Source of the DNA: Morganella morganii
GTDB lineage: Bacteria; Pseudomonadota; Gammaproteobacteria; Enterobacterales; Enterobacteriaceae
DNA: 64,000 nt
Direction: 5' to 3'
NCBI RefSeq assembly: GCF_019242955.1
Contig: NZ_CP066129.1
Location: 1,116,001-1,180,000, forward strand
Part shown: positions 29,592 to 38,683 of the stretch, in pieces
Numbering within the stretch: position 1 is the first letter of the stretch
Layout: every line of letters begins with the position of its first letter
Notes under the pieces: model-generated
What the model was told of the DNA's origin: nothing
Database searches by the model: none
The model's input: the letters and a program-made list of their open reading frames with translations, nothing else
Translations under genes and position numbers: made by a program

Positions 29592-30485
29592 TCACGGATA
29601 GCGCAGTAATGCGGTATTACCGGCAAAAAAGCGGGCAAAATAATCAATAAATACCCTGGTCTTTTGCGGCAGATGCGCTGCGGGCGGAAACACCATATTA
29701 ATGCTCTGATCCGGTAACGGCTGGTGTGTGAATACCGGAACAAGTTTTTCCTCAGTCAGTTGCTCCCGGATATACCAGACCGGCAGCAGACTGTAACCCT
29801 GATGTGCCAGTGTCATAGTACGGATCGCCTGAATTGAGTTAGAGATAAACACCCGGTTATCCGGGGCAGGAAGATGCGGACGACGGCTGAAACGGGCGGT
29901 GAGATTACTGTTGGCGATAAAGGGCAGGGCGGCGGGATCGCTGTTTTCCGTTATCCGGTGCTGCCGGATAAATTCAGGCGTTGCCACATAACAGACCGGA
30001 AAATCAGCCAGTTTGCGGAACCGCAGACCGCTGTCACTCAGCGTGCCCAGCCGGAAGACCACATCCAGTTTCAGGGCAATCAAATCACTCAGACTGTGAT
30101 CGACACGGTAATCCGCCCTGATCAGCGGATAGCGTTGTATAAAGGCGGGTAACTGCGGAAGCAGAAACTGACCGCCGAATTCGGCGGCGGCACTGAAACT
30201 CAGCGGGCCCTGAGGTTGCATCGTCCCTGTTCTGACCGCATCCATCGCACTGTCAAACTGCTGTAACAACGGTTTGAATTGCTGATACAGCGCCTGACCG
30301 GATTCTGTCAGGGTAAATTGCCGGGTGGTCCGGTGCAGCAGCGTGGTGCTGAGTTCGGATTCCAGCGCTTTGATATGCAGGCTGACCACCGATTTGCTCA
30401 GATTCAGGCGTGCAGCAGCCCGGGTAAAGGAACCGGTATCCACAACATAGATAAAGGTATTGATCTTCTCAACGGATGTCAGCAT
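29592..30485 (-). CDS. LysR-family transcriptional regulator
   Basis: The roughly 297-residue protein has an N-terminal winged helix (FIYVVDTGSFTRAAARLNLS, then KSVVSLHIKALESEL) and a substrate-binding domain. It resembles the CrgA/AaeR-like subgroup. The start at 30485 is set by homology; 15 more codons are open upstream. It is divergent from the MFS gene at 30577 and is its likely regulator. It is part of a three-gene accessory insertion between ybgE and ybgC. Confidence 0.87.
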   Translation of the reverse strand: MLTSVEKINTFIYVVDTGSFTRAAARLNLSKSVVSLHIKALESELSTTLLHRTTRQFTLTESGQALYQQFKPLLQQFDSAMDAVRTGTMQPQGPLSFSAAAEFGGQFLLPQLPAFIQRYPLIRADYRVDHSLSDLIALKLDVVFRLGTLSDSGLRFRKLADFPVCYVATPEFIRQHRITENSDPAALPFIANSNLTARFSRRPHLPAPDNRVFISNSIQAIRTMTLAHQGYSLLPVWYIREQLTEEKLVPVFTHQPLPDQSINMVFPPAAHLPQKTRVFIDYFARFFAGNTALLRYP

Positions 30486-30576
30486 AGGATTGTTTCGTTT
30501 TTTCAAACAGTATTGTCTATTTTGATGCATAGACGGCTGTGGTCAACTGCTTTTACACTGCTGGCCGGAGGAAACC

Positions 30577-31845
30577 ATGACTTATCGTTACCGTATCGCC
30601 CTGATTTTTTTACTGGGCTTTTTTATTGATTGTATCAATATCTTTATGTCCGCCATCACACTGCCTGCGATTGCAGAGGCCATGCAGGTTACATCCCTGT
30701 CAGTGACCTGGGTGGCAAACAGTTATATTCTCGGGCTGACACTGATTATCCCGCTCAGCCCGCGGCTGGCGGCGCGTTTCGGGATCAGGGAACTGATGAC
30801 GGCCTCTATGCTGCTGTTTGCGGCGGCAGCCGTGCTGGCAGGCAGTGCGGAATCTTTTGCTTCGCTGATTTTCTGGCGTTTTTTACAGGGCGTGGCTGGC
30901 GGATTGCTGATCCCGGCCGGGCAGTCACTGACCTTTCAGTATTTTCAGGGGCGTGAGCGAAGCAAAATCTCCACCATTATTATGATGATTGCGCTGATTG
31001 CGCCGGCACTTTCCCCGATGGCAGGGGGAATTATTGTTGATCTGGCCGGATGGCGGCCTGTTTTTTACGTCAACGCGCCGGTGGCACTCTTCACCGCACT
31101 ACTGGCCTGGTGCTGGATACGTGAACCGAAAACAAACGCCGGAGACGCACCGGATCTCAAAGGGCTGCTTCTGGTCAGCCTGACACTGGCGTCACTCCTG
31201 ATAGCCCTCTCTTTATACGGGGAATATCACAATATTGCCGGAGCGCTGGCACTTGGTGCGCTGATGCTGCTCAGTGCCCTGGGATACTACCGTCACTACC
31301 GGCAGACACCTCAGGCTATTATTGATTTATCCCTGCTGAAAAATACCCGGTTGTGGCTCTCTGTCGCCGTGTATTACGCGGTGCCCGGCGTATTTACCGG
31401 TGCGAATATCCTTGCCATTTTTTATCTGACCACGGTTCTCGGCCTGACAACAGCGGTTACCGGGTCGTTTATGCTGCTGTATGCGGCAGGTGCGATGGTA
31501 GCGATGCTGATCAGCGGTGCGGTGTATAACCGGATCGGCGCCGGACGACTGTTTATTATCAGCCTGCTGCTGCACAGCGGTGGTATCGCACTGTTCGCAC
31601 TGACTGACAGTCATACGCCGCTGTATCTGATCGGTCTGATTTATCTGCTGACCGGCACCGGCGGCGGTATTGCGGCAAATTGTGCACAAACTACCGCGTT
31701 GTATGACTTTCAGGGCGCGCAACTGAATAAAGCCAGTGTGATCTGGAATATCAACCGCCAGGTGGTGTTCAGCATCGGGGCGGCTGTCATGATGACGTTA
31801 TATCAGACGCTGAACACCATTTTCCCGGACAGGCATTTGCGCTGA
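30577..31845 (+). CDS. MFS transporter (DHA2-like), apparently frameshifted at the 3' end
   Basis: The protein resembles 14-helix drug/H+ antiporters, with an N-terminal basic start and motif C-like LIAPALSPMAGG. The visible frame stops at 31845 after TIFPDRHLR. The next frame continues without a stop to 31949 and encodes a hydrophobic helix (FALTFLGGALAGLIPL) followed by a short polar tail, which looks like the missing last helix. That longer frame overlaps the next gene start at 31942, as expected for coupled genes. One base appears to be missing near 31815-31825. A real mutation or an assembly error are both possible. Confidence 0.82.
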   Translation: MTYRYRIALIFLLGFFIDCINIFMSAITLPAIAEAMQVTSLSVTWVANSYILGLTLIIPLSPRLAARFGIRELMTASMLLFAAAAVLAGSAESFASLIFWRFLQGVAGGLLIPAGQSLTFQYFQGRERSKISTIIMMIALIAPALSPMAGGIIVDLAGWRPVFYVNAPVALFTALLAWCWIREPKTNAGDAPDLKGLLLVSLTLASLLIALSLYGEYHNIAGALALGALMLLSALGYYRHYRQTPQAIIDLSLLKNTRLWLSVAVYYAVPGVFTGANILAIFYLTTVLGLTTAVTGSFMLLYAAGAMVAMLISGAVYNRIGAGRLFIISLLLHSGGIALFALTDSHTPLYLIGLIYLLTGTGGGIAANCAQTTALYDFQGAQLNKASVIWNINRQVVFSIGAAVMMTLYQTLNTIFPDRHLR

Positions 31846-31941
31846 CATTTCTGGGGGGCGCACTGGCCGGGCTTATCCCCCTGATTTTTCTGTTCCGCCC
31901 GCAGTACCGCACATCACTTAAACCCGCAAAGGAGATTATCC

Positions 31942-32367
31942 GTGACTAACAGTATGTTTCAGCAGGCCTGTGACGAGATTCATCGTGTTCATGATCTTAT
32001 TTTTAAGACATTTACGGTTTCCGGGGCAGAAGGGCAGTCGGCACTGTCTGAGCTGCTGACCCACTTCACACCTGAGTTTTCCATGACCGGGATCAGCGGG
32101 GCGGTAATCGACCTCGCGGCGGTGACAGAGATGTTTACCCGTATACAGGGTAAGAGGCAGGGAGCACCGATTGAAACGGCAGAATATCAGTGTATCAGCC
32201 TGACAGAAAACACCATATCAGTGCGTTATCAGGAGACGCAGCACTTTGCCGGAAGCACCACATCGCGGCGCTCACTGGTTATTCTGCGCCGGGGAGATAA
32301 CAATAACTGGCTGTGGCATTATTTACATGAAACGCCATTGTCCGCAGAAAACACCACAGATAAGTAA
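31942..32367 (+). CDS. SnoaL-like / NTF2-fold protein
   Basis: This 141-residue soluble protein has the size and pattern of a nuclear-transport-factor-2 fold (DUF4440/SnoaL-like). It has an N-terminal amphipathic helix, then FTPEFSMTGISGAVIDLAAVTEMF, and strands ending in NNNWLWHYLHETPL. It starts at GTG 31942 with AAGGAG upstream. It overlaps the restored end of the MFS gene, which suggests one operon. The reaction or ligand is unknown. Confidence 0.65.
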   Translation: MTNSMFQQACDEIHRVHDLIFKTFTVSGAEGQSALSELLTHFTPEFSMTGISGAVIDLAAVTEMFTRIQGKRQGAPIETAEYQCISLTENTISVRYQETQHFAGSTTSRRSLVILRRGDNNNWLWHYLHETPLSAENTTDK

Positions 32368-32486
32368 AAGCGGGTTTTCAGCCGGTAAATCCGGACGGAA
32401 AACCTGTTTTCATAAAATAAAGATAAGGCGATTTAATTTATGGAATTACAATAAGTTAGAGTATGTTGTAAATAAATCGGTAGCAC

Positions 32487-32512
32487 AAAAATCCGGATAA
32501 TTCCGGATTTTT
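32487..32512 (+). terminator. Terminator of the accessory cassette
   Basis: The arms AAAATCCGGA and TCCGGATTTT form a stem ending in T residues. Confidence 0.65.
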
Positions 32513-32637
32513 GCATATTCATGAGGAAAAATGTCTTTTAATAAGTGTTTAATGATAGCTTTAGAAGCAAAAAATAACGCCTCTAAGGTATTGTAATACG
32601 TAACAAAATATTTTTTCATCCCGAGCCCTTCAGGGGC

Positions 32638-32665
32638 TTGCGTGTTGGATAAAGGCGAGTATGAT
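32638..32665 (+). promoter_or_regulatory. Candidate ybgC-tol promoter
   Basis: A -35 TTGCGT and a -10 TATGAT are separated by 16 bases, about 120 bases before ybgC. Because the LysR/MFS cassette separates tol from cyd, a promoter is expected here. Confidence 0.4.
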
Positions 32666-32784
32666 TAGCGCGCGGACAAACGGGCTTTTCTTATCTTTAC
32701 GAACTAAGCATTTTCAATACGTTTGCTCTTCACGTATAGTTTGCAAAGCATGTTGTCTGATAAAGGTAAGTTGCGGGATATTCA

Positions 32785-33177
32785 ATGTTCAGTTGGCCAA
32801 TACGGGTTTATTACGAAGATACCGATGCTGGTGGTGTGGTATACCACGGGCAGTATCTGGCATTTCTTGAGCGTGCCAGAACCGAAATGTTACGGGAACG
32901 GGGCTTTCACCAGCAGCGTCTGCTGGAAGAGCAGCTCGGCTTTGTGGTCCGCAAATTAACTATCGATTACCACCATCCGGCAAGGTTAGACGATCTGTTA
33001 GAGGTACGCAGTGAGATCACGGACATCCGTCGTGCGTCTCTGACATTTACGCAGACACTTATGCATAAAAACGGAACTCTTTTATGTCGCGCAGAGGTAC
33101 TGGTCGCCTGCGTGAATATTTCTTTAATGAAGCCGGTAGCGCTTCCTGAGTCTATTGTCGCGGAGTTTAAGCAGTGA
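32785..33177 (+). CDS. ybgC: acyl-CoA thioesterase YbgC (tol-pal associated)
   Basis: YbgC is a hotdog-fold acyl-CoA thioesterase linked to phospholipid metabolism. The 130-residue protein has the catalytic motif [13 protein letters not shown]. It aligns with E. coli YbgC through the C-terminal [16 protein letters not shown]. coli YbgC starts four residues earlier, but no matching start is present here. Its end overlaps the GTG start of tolQ by 4 bases. Confidence 0.94.
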   Translation: MFSWPIRVYYEDTDAGGVVYHGQYLAFLERARTEMLRERGFHQQRLLEEQLGFVVRKLTIDYHHPARLDDLLEVRSEITDIRRASLTFTQTLMHKNGTLLCRAEVLVACVNISLMKPVALPESIVAEFKQ

Positions 33178-33860
33178 CTGACATGAATATCTGGGATTTA
33201 TTCCTGAAAGCAAGTTACCTCGTGCAATTTATCATGCTGGTATTGCTGGGCTTTTCTGTTGCCTCGTGGGCCATTATTATTCAGCGCACCAAAGTTCTGA
33301 ATGCCGCCACCCGTGAAGCAGAAGCGTTTGAAGACAAATTCTGGTCAGGAATCGAACTGTCCCGCCTGTATAAAGAAAGCCAGGCGCGCCGTGATGAACT
33401 GAGCGGCACAGAGCAGATTTTCTACTCCGGTTTCAAGGAATTTGCCCGCCTGCATCAGGCGAATGTACACTCTCCGCAGGCGGTGGAAACCGGCGCGGCA
33501 CGTGCTATGCGCATCTCCATGAACCGTGAGATGGAAAGCCTGGAAAACCATATTCCGTTCCTCGGAACTGTCGGTTCGATCAGCCCGTACATCGGTCTGT
33601 TCGGTACTGTCTGGGGGATCATGCATGCCTTTATCGCACTGGGTGCGGTAAAACAGGCAACGTTACAGATGGTGGCGCCGGGTATCGCGGAAGCATTGAT
33701 TGCAACGGCAATCGGTCTGTTTGCGGCGATTCCTGCTGTTATGGCATACAACCGTCTTAATCAGCGCGTGAATAAATTAGAACAGAACTACGACAACTTC
33801 AGCGAAGAATTTCTGGCGATTTTACACCGTCAGGCCTTTGCTACTGCTGATAAGAAATAA
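33174..33860 (+). CDS. tolQ: Tol-Pal system proton channel subunit TolQ
   Basis: TolQ, with TolR, forms the proton-motive-force-driven stator of the Tol-Pal system. The 228-residue protein has three membrane helices. The cytoplasmic loop and the highly conserved [20 protein letters not shown] and [20 protein letters not shown] helices are intact. It starts at GTG 33174, inside the ybgC stop. Confidence 0.97.
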   Translation: MTDMNIWDLFLKASYLVQFIMLVLLGFSVASWAIIIQRTKVLNAATREAEAFEDKFWSGIELSRLYKESQARRDELSGTEQIFYSGFKEFARLHQANVHSPQAVETGAARAMRISMNREMESLENHIPFLGTVGSISPYIGLFGTVWGIMHAFIALGAVKQATLQMVAPGIAEALIATAIGLFAAIPAVMAYNRLNQRVNKLEQNYDNFSEEFLAILHRQAFATADKK

Positions 33861-33874
33861 GGCAGGAGATTATC

Positions 33875-34300
33875 ATGGCACGTCATCGCGGACGCCGGCG
33901 GGAGCTGAAATCCGAAATTAACATCGTTCCTTTACTGGACGTGTTACTCGTGTTGCTGCTGATCTTCATGGCAACAGCGCCGATCATCAGTCAGAGCGTG
34001 GAAGTGGATCTGCCGGATGCCTCCGATTCTCAGTCCGTTTCCACTAATGATAATCCGCCGGTGATTCTGGAAGTCTCCGGTGTCGGCCGTTACACCCTGG
34101 TGGTGAAGCAGGATCGTCTGGAACTGCTGCCGGAAGAGCAGATCATTGCTGCGGCAAAACAGTATCTGGCTGAAGATCCGAAGACTATTTTCTTGGTCGG
34201 CGGTGCCAAAGATGTGCCTTACGAAGAGATTATTAATGGCCTGAATATTCTGAAACAGGCCGGAGTGAAATCTGTGGGCCTGATGACGAAGCCGATGTAA
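33875..34300 (+). CDS. tolR: Tol-Pal system protein TolR
   Basis: TolR is the ExbD-like partner of TolQ. The 141-residue protein has a single N-terminal helix with the proton-path aspartate in IVPLLDVLLVLLLIFMATAP and a periplasmic domain that contacts peptidoglycan. It lies 14 bases after tolQ. Confidence 0.97.
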   Translation: MARHRGRRRELKSEINIVPLLDVLLVLLLIFMATAPIISQSVEVDLPDASDSQSVSTNDNPPVILEVSGVGRYTLVVKQDRLELLPEEQIIAAAKQYLAEDPKTIFLVGGAKDVPYEEIINGLNILKQAGVKSVGLMTKPM

Positions 34301-34346
34301 GGTTTGTTATGCAGATGTTTTCACTCAGAAGGTTAGGGAATTAAGC

Positions 34347-35432
34347 GTGGGAAAGCTGAAAGAGCGTAAAGATAAATTAAATCGTTCTGTCATCACCTCT
34401 GTGGTGTTGCATCTTTTGCTGATTGCGCTTGTGATCTGGGGATCGTTTGTAACCAAATCAGGGCTGACCGGCGGCGGTGAAGGCGGTCAGGTGATCGATG
34501 CGATTATGGTTGATCCGAACGCCATGGTTGAGAACTTTAACCAGCAGCAACAGCAGCAGGCCAATGCAAAACAGGCTCAGGCGCAGCGCGAGAAAAAAGC
34601 GAAGCAGCAGGAAGAAGAATTACGTCAGAAAGAACTGCGTGAGCAGGAGCGCTTAAAAGCTATCGAAGAAGAGCGCCTGAAAACTGAACAAAAAGTTGAA
34701 GATCAGAAAAAACAGGCTGAAGAGCAGCAAAAACAAGCTCAGGAAGCCGTGAAGAAAGCCAAAGAAGAGCAGAAGCTGGCGGAAGAAGCCGCAGCCAAAG
34801 CTCAGGCTGAAAAAGAAAAAGTGATTAAAGAGCAGGCGCTGGCGAAGAAACAGGCTGACGAAAAAGCCGCCGCACAGAAAGCCGCTGAAGAAGAAAAAGC
34901 CAAAGCAGAAAAAGCGGCTCAGGAAAAGGCCGCCAAGGCCGAAGCAGCTAAAGCAGAAGCCGCCAAAGCAGAAGCCGCTAAAGCTGAAAAAGCCGCCAAA
35001 GAAAAAGCGGCTAAAGAAAAAGCAGCCAAAGCCGCAGCGAAAAAACAGGCCAGTGAAGTGGATGATCTCCTCGGCGGACTGGCATCCAACGCACCGGGCA
35101 CAGAAAGCGGCGGTGCATCCGCGGCTGGTCAGGGCGGTGGCAAGAAAAGCGGAACAAATTCGGATGGCGATATGAACGGTTATATCGCGCAGGTCCGGTT
35201 AGCGATTCAGGCGAAGTTTTATAATGCGGATATGTACCGCGGTAAAACCTGTACGCTGGAAATTAATATCACTGATAAGGGAACACTTATCAGTGTGAAT
35301 GCGGTCGGTGGTGATGACGGTTTATGTCAGGCAGCTCTCGCGGCGGCCAAACAGGCTCGTATTCCTGCTCCGCCGAGTAAATCGGTCTGGCAGCAGTTTA
35401 AAAATACTAAACTGGACTTTAAACCGGAATAA
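34347..35432 (+). CDS. tolA: Tol-Pal system protein TolA
   Basis: TolA spans the periplasm and links the TolQR motor to Pal and TolB. The 361-residue protein has an N-terminal membrane helix (about 13-33). A long alanine-, lysine- and glutamate-rich helical domain (about 55-235) with repeated EAAKA-type units follows. The globular C-terminal domain (about 270-361) has the two cysteines of family TolA domain III. GTG at 34347 is the likely start. The repeat tract is somewhat shorter than in E. coli. Confidence 0.95.
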   Translation: MGKLKERKDKLNRSVITSVVLHLLLIALVIWGSFVTKSGLTGGGEGGQVIDAIMVDPNAMVENFNQQQQQQANAKQAQAQREKKAKQQEEELRQKELREQERLKAIEEERLKTEQKVEDQKKQAEEQQKQAQEAVKKAKEEQKLAEEAAAKAQAEKEKVIKEQALAKKQADEKAAAQKAAEEEKAKAEKAAQEKAAKAEAAKAEAAKAEAAKAEKAAKEKAAKEKAAKAAAKKQASEVDDLLGGLASNAPGTESGGASAAGQGGGKKSGTNSDGDMNGYIAQVRLAIQAKFYNADMYRGKTCTLEINITDKGTLISVNAVGGDDGLCQAALAAAKQARIPAPPSKSVWQQFKNTKLDFKPE

Positions 35433-35558
35433 ATGGCAAAACAGCGTCAGTAACCTGTTATATCCTGTGATAGTTTTTAACAGGGTATCTGGTTTTGGTT
35501 ATGAACGTTTGTTAAAATATGGGTTTGATGCGGGCATTGGTGCAACGAGGGAGAGAGA

Positions 35559-36851
35559 ATGAAGCAGGCAGTGAAATACATGCTCGGTTTTCTGATGCTG
35601 TGGGCGACGGTTGCTCAGGCTGAAGTTCGTATCGAGATTACTCAGGGCGTTGATTCAGCACGTCCTATCGGAATCGTGCCTTTCCAGGTCGCCGGCGGCG
35701 GTACTGTGCCGGAAGAAGTCGGTGCAATTATTGCAGCGGATCTGCGTAACAGCGGAAAATTTAATCCTATCGATCCTAACCGTATGCCGCAGTTACCGGG
35801 CACCGCGTCTGAAGTGGTTCCTGAATCCTGGACCGCGTTAGGTATTGATGCAGTTGTTGTCGGCCAGGTTCAGCCGGGTGCTGACGGCAATTATCTGGTG
35901 AGTTATCAGCTGGTGGACACCTCAGGTGCTCCGGGCAGCGTACTCGCACAGAACCAGTTTAAAGTCACCAAACAGTGGCTGCGCTATGCCGCACACACTG
36001 CCAGTGATGAAGTTTTTGAAAAATTAACCGGTATCCGTGGTGCATTCCGCACACGTATCGCTTATGTGGTGGTTAAGAACAGCGGTGACTATCGTCACGA
36101 GCTGCGTGTGTCTGACTATGACGGCTATAACCAGTTCACCGTTCACCGTTCACCGGAGCCGCTGATGTCCCCGGCGTGGTCACCGGATGGTGAGAAACTG
36201 GCTTATGTTACTTTTGAGAGCGGAAGTTCAGCTCTGGTTATCCAGAATCTGTCCAGCGGACAGGTGCGCCAGGTTGCTTCATTCCCGCGTCACAATGGTG
36301 CACCGGCATTTTCACCGGACGGAACCAAACTGGCATTTGCGTTATCAAAAACCGGTAGTCTGAATCTGTATGTGATGGATCTCGGCTCAGGCCAGATGCG
36401 TCAGGTAACAGATGGTCGCAGTAATAACACCGAACCTGCATGGTTCCCGGACAGCCAGACGTTAGCGTTCACGTCTGACCAGGCTGGTCGTCCGCAGATC
36501 TATAAGGTTGGGATTAATGGCGGTGCGCCTGAGCGCCTGACGTGGGATGGGACTCAGAACCAGAATGGTGACGTCAGTGCTGACGGCAGTTTCCTGGTAA
36601 TGGTCAGTTCAGGCGGCGGGAAACAGCATATCGCCAAACAAGATCTAGTAGCGAACAATTTCCAGATTTTAACGGATACGTTCCTAGATGAAACGCCAAG
36701 TATCGCACCTAACGGCACTATGGTTATTTATAGCTCCTCACAAGGTATGGGAACTATATTGCAGCTGGTTTCGACCGACGGGCGTTTCAAAGCGCGTCTT
36801 CCGGCGACTGACGGACAGGTAAAATTCCCTGCCTGGTCGCCGTATCTGTGA
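35559..36851 (+). CDS. tolB: Tol-Pal system protein TolB
   Basis: TolB is a periplasmic protein that competes for Pal. The 430-residue precursor has a signal peptide cleaved after VAQA (about residue 21), an N-terminal alpha/beta domain, and a six-bladed beta-propeller. The propeller contains repeats such as [26 protein letters not shown] and [13 protein letters not shown]. It lies 126 bases after tolA and 43 bases before pal. Confidence 0.97.
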   Translation: MKQAVKYMLGFLMLWATVAQAEVRIEITQGVDSARPIGIVPFQVAGGGTVPEEVGAIIAADLRNSGKFNPIDPNRMPQLPGTASEVVPESWTALGIDAVVVGQVQPGADGNYLVSYQLVDTSGAPGSVLAQNQFKVTKQWLRYAAHTASDEVFEKLTGIRGAFRTRIAYVVVKNSGDYRHELRVSDYDGYNQFTVHRSPEPLMSPAWSPDGEKLAYVTFESGSSALVIQNLSSGQVRQVASFPRHNGAPAFSPDGTKLAFALSKTGSLNLYVMDLGSGQMRQVTDGRSNNTEPAWFPDSQTLAFTSDQAGRPQIYKVGINGGAPERLTWDGTQNQNGDVSADGSFLVMVSSGGGKQHIAKQDLVANNFQILTDTFLDETPSIAPNGTMVIYSSSQGMGTILQLVSTDGRFKARLPATDGQVKFPAWSPYL

Positions 36852-36894
36852 TGCATTAAAAATATGTATGGCAAATTATAAAAGGATCAAAGAG

Positions 36895-37389
36895 ATGCAA
36901 CTTAACAAAGTGCTTAAAGGGCTGATGTTAGCTTTACCTGTTCTGGCTGTTGCTGCGTGTAGTTCTAACAAAAACGACCAGACTGATGCGGGCACTGTCG
37001 ACAATGGCGCAAACGCTGGTATGTCTGCGGAAGAACTGGCACGTCAGCAGCTGCAGGAACTTCAGAACAACAATATCGTATACTTCGGTTTCGACAAATA
37101 CGATATCTCTCCTGAATTCCAGCAAATGCTGGATGCACACGCTGCATTCCTGCGTAACAACCCGTCTTACAAAGTGACTGTAGAAGGTCATGCTGACGAA
37201 CGTGGTACTCCTGAGTACAACATCGCGCTGGGCGAGCGTCGTGCTAACGCAGCTAAAATGTACCTGCAGGGTAAAGGCGTGAACGGCGAACAAATCTCTA
37301 TCGTTTCTTACGGTAAAGAGAAGCCGGCAGTTCTGGGTCACACCGAAGCTGACTACGCTAAAAACCGTCGTGCAGTCATCGTATACTAA
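36895..37389 (+). CDS. pal: peptidoglycan-associated lipoprotein Pal
   Basis: Pal anchors the outer membrane to peptidoglycan. The 164-residue precursor has a lipoprotein signal with lipobox LAVAAC (acylated Cys22). It has a linker and an OmpA-like domain with the diaminopimelate-binding motif [12 protein letters not shown] and [19 protein letters not shown] is identical to the E. coli start and decides ATG 36895. Confidence 0.97.
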   Translation: MQLNKVLKGLMLALPVLAVAACSSNKNDQTDAGTVDNGANAGMSAEELARQQLQELQNNNIVYFGFDKYDISPEFQQMLDAHAAFLRNNPSYKVTVEGHADERGTPEYNIALGERRANAAKMYLQGKGVNGEQISIVSYGKEKPAVLGHTEADYAKNRRAVIVY

Positions 37390-37398
37390 GAGATATAC

Positions 37399-38172
37399 AT
37401 GAAAAGTAACTTCAGACGCCTGATGGTGAGTCTGTCGTTATTGATAGGTGTAGCGGCCCCCTGGGCCGCTATTGCTCAGGCACCCATCATCAATATCGGC
37501 TCAGGCTCCACTGATGACCGCCTTACGCAGCTCGAGCGTATTTCTAACGCTCATGGTCAGTTATTAACCCAACTTCAGCAACAAGTCATGGATAACCAGC
37601 GCGATATCGATATGCTGCGCGGGCAAATCCAGGAAAGTCAGTACCAGCTGAATCAATTGACAGAACGCCAGCGCGAACTTTTCTCACAGTTGGATTCGCT
37701 CAGCGGCGGCGGCAGCGCATCAACAGATAATACGTCCGCAGCATCCGGCAGTACGGGTTCTGCGGATAATACATCTGCGCCGGCCACTGCAGGTAAGGGC
37801 AATGAGAAAGATGACTATAACGCTGCAGTAAACCTGGCGATGAACACCAAAGATTACGATGGTGCAATCAGCGCATTTCAGAGTTTTATCCAAAGCTATC
37901 CGAAGTCCGGTTATCTTCCTAATGCCAATTACTGGTTAGGTCAGCTGAACTACAACAAAGGCAAAAAAGATGACGCTGCGGCGTATTTTGCTTCTGTGGT
38001 AAAAAACTGGCCGAAATCCCAGAAAGCAGGAGAGTCCTTCTATAAAGTCGGGCTGATCATGCAGGAGAAAGGGGATAAAGCGAAAGCTAAAGCGATTTAT
38101 CAGCAGGTTGTTGCAAAATACCCGGGGTCTTCCGGTGCAAAACTGGCTGAGAAAAAACTGGCTGGTTTATAA
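37399..38172 (+). CDS. cpoB: cell division coordinator CpoB
   Basis: CpoB (YbgF) links peptidoglycan synthesis with Tol-driven outer membrane constriction. The 257-residue precursor has a signal peptide (cleavage after AIAQA), an N-terminal trimerising coiled coil (about 35-100) and a Ser/Thr-rich linker. Its C-terminal TPR domain contains ANYWLGQLNYNKGKKDDAA. It lies 9 bases after pal and ends the tol operon. Confidence 0.96.
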   Translation: MKSNFRRLMVSLSLLIGVAAPWAAIAQAPIINIGSGSTDDRLTQLERISNAHGQLLTQLQQQVMDNQRDIDMLRGQIQESQYQLNQLTERQRELFSQLDSLSGGGSASTDNTSAASGSTGSADNTSAPATAGKGNEKDDYNAAVNLAMNTKDYDGAISAFQSFIQSYPKSGYLPNANYWLGQLNYNKGKKDDAAAYFASVVKNWPKSQKAGESFYKVGLIMQEKGDKAKAKAIYQQVVAKYPGSSGAKLAEKKLAGL

Positions 38173-38200
38173 CAGCCGGTTTATTTTTTTGCTCAGAGTA

Positions 38201-38236
38201 TAGCCCCGACCGGTGGTTTTTTTACCAAACCGGGGC
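38201..38236 (+). terminator. Stem-loop at the end of the tol operon
   Basis: The arms AGCCCCG and CGGGGCT flank a loop with seven T residues. The unusual placing of the T-run inside the loop leaves its efficiency open. Confidence 0.45.
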
Positions 38237-38284
38237 TAAGTGAGTGAATTATAAGCGTTTGAATAAGTTAATTTGAAAAAATCG

Positions 38285-38312
38285 TTGCACCGGCCGGATA
38301 AATCAGTATTAT
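38285..38312 (+). promoter_or_regulatory. Promoter of the tRNA-Lys cluster
   Basis: A -35 TTGCAC and a -10 TATTAT are separated by 16 bases, ending 24 bases before the first tRNA. Confidence 0.5.
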
Positions 38313-38336
38313 ATCGTGCCGTTGGCAAGAGAGTAC

Positions 38337-38412
38337 GGGTCGTTAGCTCAGTTGGTAGAGCAGTTGACTTTTAATCAATTGGTCACAGGTTCGAATCCTG
38401 TACGACCCACCA
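38337..38412 (+). tRNA. tRNA-Lys (anticodon TTT), copy 1
   Basis: This 76-base cloverleaf has the acceptor arms GGGTCGT and ACGACCC and the anticodon loop CTTTTAA. The T-arm is ACAGGTTCGAATCCTGT and the 3' CCA is encoded. It is very close to E. coli lysT. Confidence 0.98.
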
Positions 38413-38437
38413 TTCTCTTTTGCCCGAAATCTGAAAC

Positions 38438-38513
38438 GGGTCGTTAGCTCAGTTGGTAGAGCAGTTGACTTTTAATCAATTGGTCACAGGTTCGAATCCT
38501 GTACGACCCACCA
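38438..38513 (+). tRNA. tRNA-Lys (anticodon TTT), copy 2
   Basis: The sequence is identical to copy 1, 25 bases downstream of it, with encoded CCA. It is probably processed from a common precursor. Confidence 0.98.
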
Positions 38514-38548
38514 TTTCAGACCTCCTCCGCAGTATGCAGTATTACGAT

Positions 38549-38624
38549 GGGTCGTTAGCTCAGTTGGTAGAGCAGTTGACTTTTAATCAATTGGTCACAG
38601 GTTCGAATCCTGTACGACCCACCA
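38549..38624 (+). tRNA. tRNA-Lys (anticodon TTT), copy 3
   Basis: The third identical copy starts 35 bases after copy 2, with encoded CCA. E. coli has lysine and valine tRNAs interleaved at this place; no tRNA-Val is seen here. Confidence 0.98.
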
Positions 38625-38683
38625 TCGTATCTTTCCCTCTGAGTTTTATTCTCCCCGGTCTCATACCGGAGATTATCTGCCGG

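Larger units (their letters stand above)
32368..32784. other. Intergenic region upstream of ybgC
   Basis: The 417-base AT-rich gap contains a terminator at 32487-32512 and a promoter-like element at 32638-32665. I see no gene in it. Confidence 0.55.

Noticed and set aside
34920-35045. Short direct repeats that could be a repeat element
   Set aside because: They encode the EAAKA-type helical repeats of TolA domain II.
38337-38624. Regularly spaced repeats resembling a CRISPR array
   Set aside because: The repeated units are complete tRNA-Lys genes with encoded CCA. No CRISPR array was seen anywhere in the window.
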